The notes beneath the pieces were generated by a model. That model was not told the origin of the DNA. It did not search any database and saw only the letters and a list, made by a program, of their open reading frames with translations. A program made the translations under genes and the position numbers. Shown here one piece after another: positions 27,653-36,766 of a stretch of 64,000 nt of DNA. The DNA is from CAJWOS01 sp964502005. Its GTDB lineage: Bacteria; Myxococcota_A; UBA796; UBA2385. Location of the stretch: assembly GCA_964502005.1 (NCBI GenBank), contig CAZCUX010000017.1, forward strand, positions 1 through 64,000. The letters are read 5' to 3'. The stretch's first letter is position 1. Each line of letters starts with the position of its first letter.

Positions 27653-29035
27653 TTAGACGTCCAATCCGTTGCAGTCCTCGTCGATTCCGTTGCCGGGCAC
27701 GTCATAGGCATAGGGATTGATGGTGGGGTCTTCGTCGTTGCAGTCAAAATACCGATTATAGCCATCACCATCGCCATCGACCTCACATACTGGGGAACCA
27801 TAGCAGCCGTTGTCGCGGCAATCGATGGAGTCATTGTTGTCATTGTCGATGTAATCGTGGCACTCGGCGCCTGTCACGCCCTCGCTCGTGACCGAGAAGG
27901 TTGTCGTCCGTTCGCTTGGATTGGGAAATAGTTGCTCGATGGTCTCTACGGCGGGTTCCGTTGGGTTGGTTTCGACGCACGATACGCCGCCTGGCGGGGG
28001 CGGGCCGAGCAGTCGGTCTCCGCAAAGGCTCGCAGCCATGTTGTTGCATTGTTTGGTTACAATACTCTCGGTGGTCTGTACAAACTGTTCATAACTGGTT
28101 TCCGCCACATACTCGGTCGCGTTTTTTGTGTGTAGCACGAGGTGTGCGACAGCGACCACGAGCACGATGGCGACAATCTCTAGTCCCGTGAGTGCGCGTA
28201 CCGTACCTCCGACATCGGGACTTGGCAACAAACCGCTGCTGCTGCGTACGATGTCCGGTGACACCGTGCGCCAGGCGTCACCCAAGCCGGCGGCGGCGAG
28301 GGCGGTGCGCGCTTGGGTCGTGGCCTGTGCGAAGGCGGTCGCGTGGGTGTTGTCCAACTGCTGCGGGCTCCCGTTGCGGAGCAGCGGCTGAATTGGATGT
28401 TCCGCGGCGACGGCGAAGAGCTCGGCAATCGCTTGCAATCGGACTCCAATCTCTCGCCCTTGAGGGTCGCTCGGGTCGACCCACGCTGCCGCTTGGGCGG
28501 CCCCCCAGTCGCGCAATTCGGTGGCCGCGTCGCTGACGGCCACGCTTGCGGGCAACAGCGTGCCGTCTACCTCCGCGAGCACGGCGCCGCCGGTGCCCAA
28601 TATGCGGTAGGTGACGGGGCCTGTCGTGACGGTGCTTGTGTTGGCCAATAGGGGAGCCCACACAACCCATTGTCCATCGTATTGCAGGAGGGGAATGGGC
28701 CAGCCCTCGCCTTCCCCGGTGGTGCGCACGGTCGCGATTGCGGCGCCTGCGGGTATTGGTAGGCCCGTACACACAAACCCACCTGGAGGCGCCTCCAGAC
28801 GGGTGCCCTCGCACACCGGTAGATTGGGGAGCGCGTCAATGTTCGTGAAGCCACCTGTATCCGGCGGGTCGTCGGTGTCTTCCGTGGCGGAGTCTCCTGG
28901 GTTTGGTCCGCTGTCGCCGCCTTGTTCGTTGGGGAGCGATGTGTCTGCTGTGTGGGTATCCAATGCAGACTTGGCGGGAGGGCTCGTGCAGGCGGCCAGC
29001 CACACAATCGAAGGCAATACTGAATAGCGATTCAT
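27653..29035 (-). CDS. MopE-type metal-binding lipoprotein
   Basis: The 460-residue protein has lipobox LAAC (Cys16) and an acidic Thr/Asp linker. A middle part follows, with one hydrophobic stretch (EIVAIVLVVAVAHLVL, about 285-300). The C-terminal 75 residues are Asp/Asn/Cys-rich (ECHDYIDNDNNDSIDCRDNGC, DGDGYNRYFDCNDEDP, NGIDEDCNG), the MopE-type motif associated with copper or calcium binding on surface proteins. The start codon lies inside a copy of the dispersed palindrome. Confidence 0.83.
   Translation of the reverse strand: MNRYSVLPSIVWLAACTSPPAKSALDTHTADTSLPNEQGGDSGPNPGDSATEDTDDPPDTGGFTNIDALPNLPVCEGTRLEAPPGGFVCTGLPIPAGAAIATVRTTGEGEGWPIPLLQYDGQWVVWAPLLANTSTVTTGPVTYRILGTGGAVLAEVDGTLLPASVAVSDAATELRDWGAAQAAAWVDPSDPQGREIGVRLQAIAELFAVAAEHPIQPLLRNGSPQQLDNTHATAFAQATTQARTALAAAGLGDAWRTVSPDIVRSSSGLLPSPDVGGTVRALTGLEIVAIVLVVAVAHLVLHTKNATEYVAETSYEQFVQTTESIVTKQCNNMAASLCGDRLLGPPPPGGVSCVETNPTEPAVETIEQLFPNPSERTTTFSVTSEGVTGAECHDYIDNDNNDSIDCRDNGCYGSPVCEVDGDGDGYNRYFDCNDEDPTINPYAYDVPGNGIDEDCNGLDV
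29020..29035. repeat. Dispersed palindrome, copy 3
   Basis: CTGAATAGCGATTCAT covers the first five codons of the MopE-type lipoprotein gene, including the ATG. It matches the consensus TGAATNGCSATTCA. Confidence 0.7.
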
Positions 29036-29156
29036 TTATCGGTTCCGTCGACCAATAGGTCGTTTTTGTGATTCGGGTCTACGAGGGCCCGAAGGTTGGC
29101 CCACGCCTGCGCCGCCGCCCCCAGCCGGCACCCCTGTGGGATGCCCGCGCCCCGTT

Positions 29157-29507
29157 CTAAAACATGACACCGTGGTGCATGGGAAACACCGCGGGCGCTC
29201 TCGGTGGGGTCAGTGGAATGTTGAGCGCGCGCTCCAGCTGTTCTTGGGTAAAGCCTTCCCACGCGACCCATGTCGCCGCGGGCCCATCAAAGGGGTCAAA
29301 CAGCAGGCGGGATGGCCCTTGGGGCAGCCGTTCTCGGAAGTCGGGAAACGCCACTTGGGAATACACCTCGATTTCGCGGCCATCGGCGTCGAAGGACGCG
29401 TGAAAGCCGTGGCCGGTGCCTGCCTGGCCGAAGAGGCGGATGGCGCGCGCGCAGCAGCCCTGGAGGACTTGCAGCTCGAAGCGGTGCTCGTAAGTCGAAC
29501 GGGGCAT
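29157..29507 (-). CDS. Small hypothetical protein
   Basis: The 116-residue protein has no signal peptide or membrane segment. Distinctive parts are the N-terminal VLQGCCARAIRLFGQAGTGH and the LLFDPFDGPAATWVAWEGF stretch. The ATG at 29507 follows GGGAGTCACG, the same 13-base start region as the unrelated gene at 41752. Family not recognised. Confidence 0.6.
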   Translation of the reverse strand: MPRSTYEHRFELQVLQGCCARAIRLFGQAGTGHGFHASFDADGREIEVYSQVAFPDFRERLPQGPSRLLFDPFDGPAATWVAWEGFTQEQLERALNIPLTPPRAPAVFPMHHGVMF

Positions 29508-29662
29508 CGTGACTCCCAGGGCAGGGGGGGTGCGCTCCGTCTTGCCCGACTTCTGGCGGCGTTTCTATCGGGAAATCCCTGGTTTTCTGCTGGTCTTTCG
29601 CGCTGGCGCTGCCCACCGAAACGCGGTGGGGTGGGGGGGGGCGCGCAGTTTTCTTATACGGT

Positions 29663-31072
29663 CTAAAACTGAAAATAGAAAAACGGCGCGGCCAAACCGG
29701 AAAACAAACTCAGCACGCCGCCGACGCCCAATACAATCAACGCCAAAATGGGTGCGGGAAGTCCGGCGAATCGGTCTTGTAGGCGCCGTTTCCAGCGCTG
29801 GGGGGTCCAATGGAGCGCGACCGCCGCTGCGAACGCCAGCAAGCCCCAACCTTCGATAACACCGGACCAGGGCGCTGTGGGGTTGAGCAATGTCGAGAAC
29901 ACGATGGTGGCCTCGTGAAAGCTGCGTGCGTGGAGGAAGACGAGGCCGAGACAGATGGCGTTGAATGTCAAGAAGGTCTGCAACGCCGCGCGGAGGGGAT
30001 TCTTGGCGTCGCGTGGGCCAAACCTGCGCCAGACCACCAATAGCAGGCCGTTATACAGTCCCCAAACCACAAAGGTCCAGCCGGCGCCGTGCCACAGGCC
30101 GCCGATGAGAAAGGTGAGCACGAGGTTGATGTCGGTGCGCAATGGCCCCTTTCGCGAGCCGCCGAGGGGGATATAGAGGTAGTCTTTGAGCCAAGACGAC
30201 AGGCTGATATGCCACCGTCGCCAGTGCTCCATGGGCGATTGGGACCAAAACGGCCGGTCAAAGTTGAGGGGGAGGGTATAGCCAAACAACAATGCCGCGC
30301 CCGTGGCGACGTCGGTGTAGCCGCTAAAGTCACAGTAGACCTGGAAGTTGGCGACCCACACGACATAGAGCACTTCCCATGCGTTCCGTCCAAACGGCAC
30401 CTCGAAAAACGGGAAGACGACGAGCTGGTGTAAGCTGTCGGCAATCACCATCTTCTTGGTCAGTCCGGCGAGGATGAGGAACGTGCCCTCGCCGATGGCT
30501 TTCCAGTCCAGTCGTGGCCGTTGGTCGAGCTGTGGCAAGAACTCGGCAGCGCGCACAATCGGTCCCGCCACGAGCTGCGGAAAGAAGAACACATAAACGG
30601 CGAAATCCAGCAAACTTTTGCGTGGCTGTATCCGCTTTTGGTGTATATCTATAATGTAAGATAAGGTTTGAAATGTATAAAAGCTGATTCCAACGGGTAG
30701 CTCCGTCGGGAGGCGGAGGGTGCCGGGGTGTACGTCCATCCCGGCCCACGCGAGCAAGGTCTCGCCCGTCTCGACGATGAAGTTTCCGTACTTGAAGGTG
30801 CCAAGGAGCGCCACATCGCTCACGATGCCGGCCAGCAAGTAATTGCGCCGTGTGCCAGGGTCCTCGCTGGCTGCAATCTTCGAGCCCACAACATATTGGA
30901 TGAGGGTGCTCGCCGCGATGAGCGTAAGGTACCACGGCTTCCAGCATCCATAAAAGAAAGCCGAAATCGCCAACAACCATACCAAACGGGGGACCCGTCG
31001 TTGTTGTAATGCGCGATAAATGGGCCAAGAGACGGCAAGGAAGACAACAAAGTCGAAGGAATTGAACAGCAT
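29663..31072 (-). CDS. MBOAT membrane-bound O-acyltransferase (AlgI type)
   Basis: The 469-residue multi-span protein is of the AlgI/DltB/PatA type. Signatures are WRRWHISLSSWLKDYLYIPLGGSRKG (H288) and the catalytic His in GGLWHGAGW (H328). Such proteins move an acyl group, usually acetate, across the inner membrane for attachment to an exported polysaccharide. The start at 31072 has GGTGAGCG upstream, three bases after the stop of the SGNH-like gene, its expected transferase partner. It is the last gene of a six-gene operon. Confidence 0.93.
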   Translation of the reverse strand: MLFNSFDFVVFLAVSWPIYRALQQRRVPRLVWLLAISAFFYGCWKPWYLTLIAASTLIQYVVGSKIAASEDPGTRRNYLLAGIVSDVALLGTFKYGNFIVETGETLLAWAGMDVHPGTLRLPTELPVGISFYTFQTLSYIIDIHQKRIQPRKSLLDFAVYVFFFPQLVAGPIVRAAEFLPQLDQRPRLDWKAIGEGTFLILAGLTKKMVIADSLHQLVVFPFFEVPFGRNAWEVLYVVWVANFQVYCDFSGYTDVATGAALLFGYTLPLNFDRPFWSQSPMEHWRRWHISLSSWLKDYLYIPLGGSRKGPLRTDINLVLTFLIGGLWHGAGWTFVVWGLYNGLLLVVWRRFGPRDAKNPLRAALQTFLTFNAICLGLVFLHARSFHEATIVFSTLLNPTAPWSGVIEGWGLLAFAAAVALHWTPQRWKRRLQDRFAGLPAPILALIVLGVGGVLSLFSGLAAPFFYFQF

Positions 31073-31075
31073 CGC

Positions 31076-32167
31076 TCACCGCCCTCCTTCGGTTTTTTCT
31101 TCCTGCAGAAGTGGCAAGAGGACCTCGCGGCAGAGCGTGCGACTCAGCTCGATGCTCGCGACATGGCCGAGGTGGTCAGGGTCCACCCATGCGCGGCGGC
31201 TGTCGACCCATTTGTCGGCGTTGGGTCGATAAAAGGTAAGTTGGTGCGCATCGGCGATGCCCTGCACATGGGCGTTGTAGGCCGAGCGAACATACGGGGG
31301 AACGACTTCTGAGAATAGCCGGTGCATCGGAAGGTCCACCAGGACGACTTTTACGCCTTGCGCACGGGTGACTTCGAGGAGCTCCACAAATGCGTCGTGT
31401 ACCCTCCCGGTTCCGACCTCATAGGTGCTGAAGTGGGTCTCGGCCATGTTGGGCAATACATTGCGCGTCGCTTGGTCCCACCGTCGCTCCATGATTTGTT
31501 CCAACGCAAAGTTCTGGTTGGTGCATTCGCTGGTTCCGCTGCACCATTGGCCACCCCCATGCCGCGTCATTATCCAATGTAACCGCTCTTCCTCTCGGTG
31601 CCGCCCGGCGAGGAGGAACGGGAGCGTCTCTGCCCCGCGTGCGATGGGACGCAATGCAGCGGTAACGTGTGATAGGCTGCGCGAAGCCGCAACCTCGCGG
31701 GGAACGTCGGTGGCGCCGATGCTCGCGGCGATGCTGGGGCCGAGCATGGGGTTCGATTCGTCTACGGCCTCGGGCGCCATCGCGATAACCAGCACTTTGG
31801 GCGGCGAATCTTCGAGGAGGTCGCGATATAGCGTGCGCATGGTGTGCGTAGTGGCGTACACGCGCGCGAGGTTGACTGTTTGGGTGTCCCGTTGAAGGCT
31901 GCTCGTCAAACAACTGTCGATGGCCGACGGCGTGAAGTCAAAGCTCGCGCGGCTGGAGCCGAGAATTGCGACGTCCAGCGCGACCGGGCGGTCCCATAGG
32001 CCAAACGCATGCAGGTCGGTGGGCCAGATGATGCCTTGCACGTACTTGAGGCCCATGCCATCGACCATTGCGGTGATAGCGAGCCCGAATCCGATGAGCG
32101 ACACCAAAAACGTCCACCCGTGGCGGGTGGTCTTGCGGTCGCGCTGTGGGTCGATGGTTTCGCTCAA
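31076..32167 (-). CDS. SGNH/AlgX-like O-acetyltransfer partner protein
   Basis: The 363-residue protein has one N-terminal membrane helix (about residues 17-40) and a periplasmic SGNH-like domain. ILGSSRASFDF (about 69-78) supplies the nucleophilic Ser, and VDPDHLGHVAS near residue 335 the Asp and His. Proteins of this layout next to an MBOAT protein complete O-acetylation outside the membrane, as AlgJ/AlgX or PatB do. ATG 32167 overlaps the stop of the preceding gene (ATGA). The polymer modified is unknown. Confidence 0.82.
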   Translation of the reverse strand: MSETIDPQRDRKTTRHGWTFLVSLIGFGLAITAMVDGMGLKYVQGIIWPTDLHAFGLWDRPVALDVAILGSSRASFDFTPSAIDSCLTSSLQRDTQTVNLARVYATTHTMRTLYRDLLEDSPPKVLVIAMAPEAVDESNPMLGPSIAASIGATDVPREVAASRSLSHVTAALRPIARGAETLPFLLAGRHREEERLHWIMTRHGGGQWCSGTSECTNQNFALEQIMERRWDQATRNVLPNMAETHFSTYEVGTGRVHDAFVELLEVTRAQGVKVVLVDLPMHRLFSEVVPPYVRSAYNAHVQGIADAHQLTFYRPNADKWVDSRRAWVDPDHLGHVASIELSRTLCREVLLPLLQEEKTEGGR

Positions 32168-33168
32168 TGCCAGTACCCCTGGTCGCGCAGCATCTCTCGA
32201 AATGCTTGGTCGCCCATTCGGTCTGCCGCGGAGGTGGCCGTTCGTTGCTGGTCCCAGCCGCGCAGTGTGGTGTAAAGTGCGGCCTGCACAGAATCGTCGG
32301 CCATTTGCTCACTTCGTTGGGTCAGCACCGCTTCGCTGGGTGCGGCGGCGGGTAGCGGAAGCTCCGGCACAACGAGGCGGTGGTGTTTGGTCACAATCGC
32401 GACAGCGCCCGGCTTTTGGGGAAAGACGGCGACGGGGGCTGCCGCGGGGCCTTGGGTCGAGACAGCGTGGAGGTCGATGCCGGCAGCGTCCGACGGCACC
32501 ACCGCGCCTGCCGCGGCGAGCAAGGTTGGCAACACATCCACCGCACTTGCAAGTGCATCGTGCGCGCCGGGCGTAAAGCCGCTGCCGGCGAACCACAACG
32601 TCGCGGGGCTCTCGATTTGCCAGTCGGCGTTTGGCGCAGCGCCGAGACTCACAACGGCCAACACGCGCGGGTGCGTGTTCTCGGCATGAAGCCAACTGGT
32701 TAGGGCTTCGATGGTATTGGGTTGCCCACACGGGTCTGGACCCACGACGACGAAGGTCGCGAGGTCCGGCGGCTGGGGCTGCATCTCGCTGGCTGCCGCG
32801 ATTTGCGCGGGCAGGCACGCGTCCGCGGACCAAGGAGGCGTCTCTAGGCCATCCTTCCAATCGGTCGTGGGTAGCCTACCAACTGGTAGGTAGCCGTAGA
32901 GTCGTAGGACGCCGTGCAGAGTGTTGGGCGCGGTGGTGGACGCCGTGCCGGGCCAGCGACCCGTCCAAACGGCCTGCAATGCTTCGATGGGGTCGGTGTG
33001 GACCGCTTGTGCGTCTCCCAACTGAAACAGGTCGGATGCAAGCGAAGCGGGCGCTTGGATGGGCGTGTCCAGCAGCACGAGCAAGATGTCGGGCGGCGCG
33101 TTGGACACGCGCGGGGGCGTTGTGCGGCACCCTACACACATGAGCGCAGCCCAACCAAGGCGCCTCAT
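32164..33168 (-). CDS. Degenerate sulfatase-like lipoprotein
   Basis: The 334-residue protein has a short lipoprotein signal (ALMCVGC). Its beginning (DILLVLLDTPIQAPAS) and the SAVDVLPTLLAAAGAVVP segment match the alkaline-phosphatase/sulfatase superfamily. The metal ligand Asp, the nucleophile motif and the DHGE-type motif are not evident, so it is probably inactive or structural. It overlaps both neighbours by four bases and sits between an EF-hand lipoprotein and the SGNH-like protein. Confidence 0.7.
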   Translation of the reverse strand: MRRLGWAALMCVGCRTTPPRVSNAPPDILLVLLDTPIQAPASLASDLFQLGDAQAVHTDPIEALQAVWTGRWPGTASTTAPNTLHGVLRLYGYLPVGRLPTTDWKDGLETPPWSADACLPAQIAAASEMQPQPPDLATFVVVGPDPCGQPNTIEALTSWLHAENTHPRVLAVVSLGAAPNADWQIESPATLWFAGSGFTPGAHDALASAVDVLPTLLAAAGAVVPSDAAGIDLHAVSTQGPAAAPVAVFPQKPGAVAIVTKHHRLVVPELPLPAAAPSEAVLTQRSEQMADDSVQAALYTTLRGWDQQRTATSAADRMGDQAFREMLRDQGYWH

Positions 33169-33512
33169 CGTGGGGTTCCTGGCGGCGGTCCCTTGCTGTG
33201 CGGGGGGCGGTGCCCGTCATCAAATGGAAACCCGTACTTTTGGTGGACCAACTGGCGCCCAATATCTTGCACGTCGGCGGGGTTGGTGGTGAGGAACGCC
33301 GCTTCTAGCTCGGCGGCGTCGAGCAGACCATCGTTGTTCTGGTCGAGGGGAGCGAAGCCTTCACCGGGAAGTGCCAGCTGTGCGTATTCTGCTTGGTCGA
33401 CGCTGCCGTTGTGGTTGAGGTCGGCGCGCGCCAGAATCTGCATACCGACCAGGGGGTGCTCGGTTTGGGGCGCACACGCGGCGCACACCAGGAACAGCAA
33501 GGGGGCTCTCAT
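33165..33512 (-). CDS. EF-hand lipoprotein
   Basis: The 115-residue protein has lipobox VCAAC and two EF-hand calcium loops, DLNHNGSVDQAEY and DQNNDGLLDAAELE, followed by a Pro/Gly-rich tail. It starts at ATG 33512, overlapping the sulfatase stop (ATGA), and ends overlapping the next start. Calcium sensing or cross-linking at the surface is likely; partner unknown. Confidence 0.85.
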   Translation of the reverse strand: MRAPLLFLVCAACAPQTEHPLVGMQILARADLNHNGSVDQAEYAQLALPGEGFAPLDQNNDGLLDAAELEAAFLTTNPADVQDIGRQLVHQKYGFPFDDGHRPPHSKGPPPGTPR

Positions 33513-34936
33513 GGCTGACCTCGGGCGGCGCGGGCCGTTTTTGCGCCGTCCACCAATCGTTGGAGCAGCGTGGGGTCCACCGACAACAAGGCCAGCTCTT
33601 TTTCTGTGCCCGGTGCGCCCGATGCGTCGTGCACATGGGCGAAGGTGGGGTGCAGGCTGTCGAGGCGGCGGTCCATCGCTTCGCTGTGGGCGGGCGCGCC
33701 TTCGACGGTGAGGCGCAGCACGCCATCGGTGACGCTGATGGTTTCGAGGACGGCCTCGCTGACGGCGGTGCCGGGGGTGTTGCACCGGCCGCCATCGAGG
33801 CAATGCTGCAGGTTGACGCCTTGGAGGGTGGCCGGCGCCTCTACGTCTGCCAATCCAAGGATGGTGGGCGCGACATCGAGCAGCCGCGTGACCTCTTTTT
33901 GTCGCACACCGCGTGCCGTTGCGTCGGGACGCCACACCACAAATGGCACTTGGGTGGTGGCGTCCTGTAGGTTGTCGCGGTGGGTGAAAAAGCCGTGGTC
34001 GAGCAGCCCTTCGCCGTGGTCGGAGACAATGACGAGCGTGGTGGTCTCCCGCATTCCCATTCGGTCGAGGTCGTCGAGCAGCACTTGGAGCCAGAGGTCC
34101 GCGTAGCTCACCGCGGAGCCGTACAATCCCTTGAGGAACGCTTGGTCCTCGGCGCCGAGCGTAATGCGCGGAACATCGGGCTGGCGCGCATACCGGGCGA
34201 GGCGCCCATGAATCTCCGGTGTGAGCACCCGGCTGCCTTTGCTGTTTTGGAGCTGGGAAAGGGGCAGCTCGGGATAATACGCGCTGTTGAAGATGCGCTC
34301 GTAAGTGAGGGAGTCGTGGACGCGGTCGAGCAGCGGACCTTCGTAGTTGGGCGTCGCCAATCGACCGAATACGCCGGGCTTTGTGTAGGGTGCATGGCAA
34401 TCGTAGCTATGCAAAAACAAAAAGAACGGTTGGTCGCTTTCTTTGGCGTCGGCCAGCCAGCGGGTGGCCATAGGAAGCGTCTCTTGAAACGAGCCCCAGC
34501 GGCGTCCTTCGAAGTAGGTCGAAAAGCCGTCATCGAGACCAAACACGCGCGCAAGGTGACCCCCGGCGACGATTGCGCCTGTTCGCCACCCTGCCGCGGA
34601 CAAGGCGCTCGCGAGGGTGGGCGTGCCATCGGGAATGGTGAGGTCGTAGTTGAGCTCGCCCAAGTCGCTTGGCAGCTGGGACGTAAACAGGCTCGCGTGG
34701 CTCGGCAGCGTCTCGTTGGCCTGGGAGTAGGTGCGCTCGAAGACGGTGCCCTCGGCGGCCAGGCGGGCCAAGGTCGGCGTCGCGGTGCCGCTGGCGCCAT
34801 AGGGCGTAGTGTGGTCGGCCCGCAAGGTGTCGATGGAGATGAGGATGATGCCGCGGGGGGCAGGGCGCGTGTTGCAAGCCGCGAGGCTCACGGCCAAGAC
34901 AGCGCCTTGCACAACGGAGAAGGGCCGCCGGTTCAT
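33509..34936 (-). CDS. Sulfatase-superfamily lipoprotein with Thr in place of formylglycine Cys
   Basis: The 475-residue protein has lipobox SLAAC (Cys21). Metal-site and fold motifs of the sulfatase/alkaline-phosphatase superfamily are present: ILISIDTLRADHTTPYG near residue 31, FLHSYDCHAPYTKPG and VIVSDHGEGLLDHG. The nucleophile region reads NETLPSHASLFT, so the CxPxR formylglycine motif is replaced by TLPSH. Related enzymes such as LtaS use Thr as nucleophile, so a phospho- or phosphoglycerol-transferase or hydrolase is as likely as a sulfatase. It is coupled to flanking genes by ATGA overlaps. Confidence 0.87.
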   Translation of the reverse strand: MNRRPFSVVQGAVLAVSLAACNTRPAPRGIILISIDTLRADHTTPYGASGTATPTLARLAAEGTVFERTYSQANETLPSHASLFTSQLPSDLGELNYDLTIPDGTPTLASALSAAGWRTGAIVAGGHLARVFGLDDGFSTYFEGRRWGSFQETLPMATRWLADAKESDQPFFLFLHSYDCHAPYTKPGVFGRLATPNYEGPLLDRVHDSLTYERIFNSAYYPELPLSQLQNSKGSRVLTPEIHGRLARYARQPDVPRITLGAEDQAFLKGLYGSAVSYADLWLQVLLDDLDRMGMRETTTLVIVSDHGEGLLDHGFFTHRDNLQDATTQVPFVVWRPDATARGVRQKEVTRLLDVAPTILGLADVEAPATLQGVNLQHCLDGGRCNTPGTAVSEAVLETISVTDGVLRLTVEGAPAHSEAMDRRLDSLHPTFAHVHDASGAPGTEKELALLSVDPTLLQRLVDGAKTARAARGQP

Positions 34937-35247
34937 GGGGTGGGTCCGGGTGCGGGGTGGCCGGGCGGGAGGGGCCCTGCGACGTGTACGGCTTCGAGTG
35001 CGGGCGCGGTGCCGCCAGGGTCGAGGGCGCGCCGGTCGATGCCGCCAGGGTAGCGAGGCGGGGGCGCGGGGGCTTCGGTGGTGGCGTACCGCTGTAGCCT
35101 CTCGGAGATGACCTCGTTGTTGCGTACCCATGCTGCTGCGCCGAGAGCGAATGCCCAAAGCGCAACGACGCCCACACCCACGCCGAGGGTTTGGCGGGGG
35201 GAGAGCAGGCGGTCATCCGGGGGTTCGAGGAGGTGAAGGTCAGGCAT
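34933..35247 (-). CDS. Small single-span membrane protein
   Basis: The 104-residue protein has one membrane helix (about residues 22-40, VGVGVVALWAFALGAAAWV) and a Pro-rich C-terminal tail (PPPRYPGG, PGHPAPGPTP). It is the first gene of the six-gene operon running to 29663 and overlaps the sulfatase gene by four bases. No family recognised; its position suggests an assembly or anchoring part for the polymer-modification proteins. Confidence 0.65.
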   Translation of the reverse strand: MPDLHLLEPPDDRLLSPRQTLGVGVGVVALWAFALGAAAWVRNNEVISERLQRYATTEAPAPPPRYPGGIDRRALDPGGTAPALEAVHVAGPLPPGHPAPGPTP

Positions 35248-35622
35248 TTCAGGGGGATTCCATCCGGGCCTTTTTGTGACGATGCCCGCAGCGAAACGGA
35301 TGCACGTTTGGGGTCCCGAGGGGCGGCGTGGCCGGGGACGATACGCGTGTTGCCATTGACGAAAATACTGTGAGAAGAATCACTTTCGTCGGGAGACGGT
35401 AGGCCCTTGTCCCCGAGGGGGAGCGGGTTTGCTGTCTCGCCAACGCAGAAATGGAAAACAGAACGGGGCGTATCATAGTCGATGAGGGGGGTGCGTGTGG
35501 CCATCGGTTGGGGCACGGTAGGTCAAATAGATCGAACGCGCCCTGTTGCGCCGTGCAACTCGTTCATATGGACGTCTTTTGGCTCAACTGGGTAGGAATC
35601 GGTGCCGTTAGGGCGGTATTGG
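35248..35622. other. Divergent promoter region
   Basis: These 375 bases separate the leftward polymer-modification operon from the rightward signalling pair. No gene is seen. The stretch 35350-35395 is A+T-rich and probably holds the leftward promoter, but no promoter can be named with confidence. Confidence 0.4.
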
Positions 35623-36720
35623 ATGGAAGCGATGACCAATCCGAGTGTGCTCATCATCGAAGACGACCCCGCACTCCGTGCTCTCGAGAGCCGGCTGGCG
35701 GAGCGTGCGGGATTCGTGGTCCGCACGGCGCAAGATGGGCCATCGGGGTTGCTGTCTGCAAAGACCGACCCACCCGATGTTGTCGTGTCAGATTTTCATA
35801 TGCCGGGGATGCTCGGGCCCGAGCTGCTGCGTCGCTTGCGCGCGATTCCCGCCGTGCAAAACTGTCCAATCGTCGTCGTGACGGGCGACCAAAGCGAGTA
35901 TGCACGCAAGCATTTGGTCGATGCGGGCGCCGATGACATCATCATCAAGCCCTTTCTCCCCGCCGATTTTCGCAGTGTTTTGGTGGGGGCTGCGACCTCC
36001 CGCGGCCTGTCTCCTACGCCCCCGCGCGCGCGGCCGGGGCGTTCCAAGCGCGACGAAGAAGTGCGGGCGACCTCCATCCCTGCGGTGGTTCCGCACTCCG
36101 ATGCCTTGGTTACCTTGCTCGCCGCAACCGCCGAGCGACCCGCGATTGCCGACACCATTCGGGTGCGCAATCATATTGAGCGCGTGCGCGAGGTCGCTGC
36201 GGTCGTCGCCAAGTCCACGGGCGCGCCCGATGGGGTGGTTGCCCAGCTCCGTGCTTATGCCGGACTCCATGATGTTGGTAAATCGGGTCTTCCCGACCAT
36301 ATCCTGCGTTGTGTAGAACCCTACTCTGCGTTTGAACGGCAAGAAATGGAGACCCACACGCTGATTGGCGCAGACATGCTGCGCGATGCCGGGATGCCCG
36401 AGATGGCCATCCAGATTGCGCTTCATCACCATGAGCGTTGGGACGGCACTGGCTATCCGCAACGTCTGGCGGGGGACAACATCCCGTTCCCGGCCCGTGT
36501 GGTGGCGGTCGCCGACCTTTTTGACGCCTTGCGCACCACCCGCGCGTACCGCCCCGACATTCCCCGCTCGGCGCTTTCCTCCACGCTCCAGGCCCAAGCA
36601 GGCACTGCCCTCGACCCCCGTCTTGTGGCGATTTTGCTGTCATTGGGCGAAGAAATCGAGGCGATTTACGAGCGCTACGCGGACCCTTCGAGCGAGCCAG
36701 ATCCCGAGGTTTGGGCATGA
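35623..36720 (+). CDS. Response regulator with HD-GYP c-di-GMP phosphodiesterase domain
   Basis: The 365-residue protein is of the RpfG type. The N-terminal receiver domain has the acidic pocket (IIEDD), phosphoacceptor Asp57 (VVSDFHMPGM) and the Lys of IIKPF. The C-terminal HD-GYP domain (about 175-345) has H216-D217 in LHDVGK, HTLIGADML, HHHERWDGTGYP (GYP at 277-279) and DLFDALRTTRAYR, which should hydrolyse cyclic di-GMP. ATG 35623 follows AGGGCGG at six bases; ATG 35632 is an alternative. The large kinase gene starts 46 bases downstream and is its likely partner. Confidence 0.93.
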   Translation: MEAMTNPSVLIIEDDPALRALESRLAERAGFVVRTAQDGPSGLLSAKTDPPDVVVSDFHMPGMLGPELLRRLRAIPAVQNCPIVVVTGDQSEYARKHLVDAGADDIIIKPFLPADFRSVLVGAATSRGLSPTPPRARPGRSKRDEEVRATSIPAVVPHSDALVTLLAATAERPAIADTIRVRNHIERVREVAAVVAKSTGAPDGVVAQLRAYAGLHDVGKSGLPDHILRCVEPYSAFERQEMETHTLIGADMLRDAGMPEMAIQIALHHHERWDGTGYPQRLAGDNIPFPARVVAVADLFDALRTTRAYRPDIPRSALSSTLQAQAGTALDPRLVAILLSLGEEIEAIYERYADPSSEPDPEVWA

Positions 36721-36766
36721 GCTTGCTCCTCCCCCCAAATCGGACGTGGTCCGTACGGCAGTTGGC

